Of a DNA stretch of 5,919 nucleotides, positions 5,868-5,919 are shown one piece after another; position 1 is the stretch's first letter; the number at the start of each line of letters is the position of its first letter. The notes under the pieces were generated by a model, which searched no databases, was not told the DNA's origin, and was given only the letters and a program-made list of their open reading frames with translations. Source of the DNA: DATFKA01 sp042095835 (GTDB lineage Bacteria > Bacteroidota > Bacteroidia > Chitinophagales > Saprospiraceae); contig JBELML010000213.1 of the NCBI GenBank assembly GCA_042095835.1, forward strand, positions 1 through 5,919. Reading direction: 5' to 3'. The position numbers and the translations under genes are program-made.

Positions 5868-5919
5868 GGCTCCCTCAAAAAGTCAAACCGCTTTGATCGA
5901 TAATCGGTGGCTAAAAGGG
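5868..5919. other. 3' flank with an IS-end-like sequence
   Basis: The 52 bases after the second LytTR stop contain no gene and no clear terminator. The text starting at the last base of the stop codon, GGGCTCCCTCAAAAAGTC (5867-5884), resembles the tips of some transposase-bearing elements, which often carry a CAAAAAGTC-like end. Its partner would lie outside the window, so this is only a suspicion. Confidence 0.25.

Noticed and set aside
1..5919. tRNA, rRNA or CRISPR content
   Set aside because: No cloverleaf T-loop motif, rRNA-like block or regularly spaced repeat was seen on either strand.

Overview
The window looks like chromosomal DNA from a member of the Bacteroidota. It is AT-rich, the starts lack clear Shine-Dalgarno sites, and the gene types fit: an exported TPR protein with one membrane anchor, LytTR response regulators and a secreted subtilisin-like peptidase. 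No marker gene allows a finer placement, and no RNA gene or CRISPR array was found.

Layout from left to right. (1) 1-211 is the 3' flank of the first gene and holds a GC-rich hairpin at 27-43. (2) 212-1597, minus strand, encodes a TPR protein with a signal peptide, a periplasmic helical-repeat region and one C-terminal membrane helix, ending six residues after the membrane. (3) 1598-2388 is about 790 bp without a gene and contains two good inverted repeats (2034-2055 and 2327-2353). (4) 2389-3697 is a disrupted locus. A start codon and the first 14 codons of a signal peptide run directly into an 809-bp IS1-family element (2431-3239). On its far side lies the C-terminal 151 codons of an S8 (subtilisin-like) peptidase with the catalytic Ser region, closed by a strong intrinsic terminator (3717-3759). 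The IS has 23-bp terminal repeats matching at 21 positions but no target duplication, and the catalytic Asp and His parts of the peptidase are absent, so the IS probably sits at a deletion junction. Its transposase has an in-frame stop 28 codons before the natural end. (5) 3760-4260 is 500 bp without a convincing gene. (6) 4261-5040 and 5133-5867 are two tandem plus-strand LytTR regulators, both with degenerate receiver domains. The first has lost every phosphorylation residue that can be placed, and the second has Glu where the phosphoacceptor Asp should be. (7) 5868-5919 is a short tail that resembles an IS end.

How the genes relate: the LytTR pair is probably one transcription unit of DNA-binding proteins working without classical phosphorelay control. 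The TPR-membrane protein resembles the sensory half of Bacteroidota TPR-kinase proteins without the kinase; a link to the LytTR pair is speculative. The peptidase is dead in this strain. No clear new defence or mobile system is visible. The most unusual points are the paired pseudo-receivers, the IS-scarred peptidase, and a hairpin that covers the transposase start codon.
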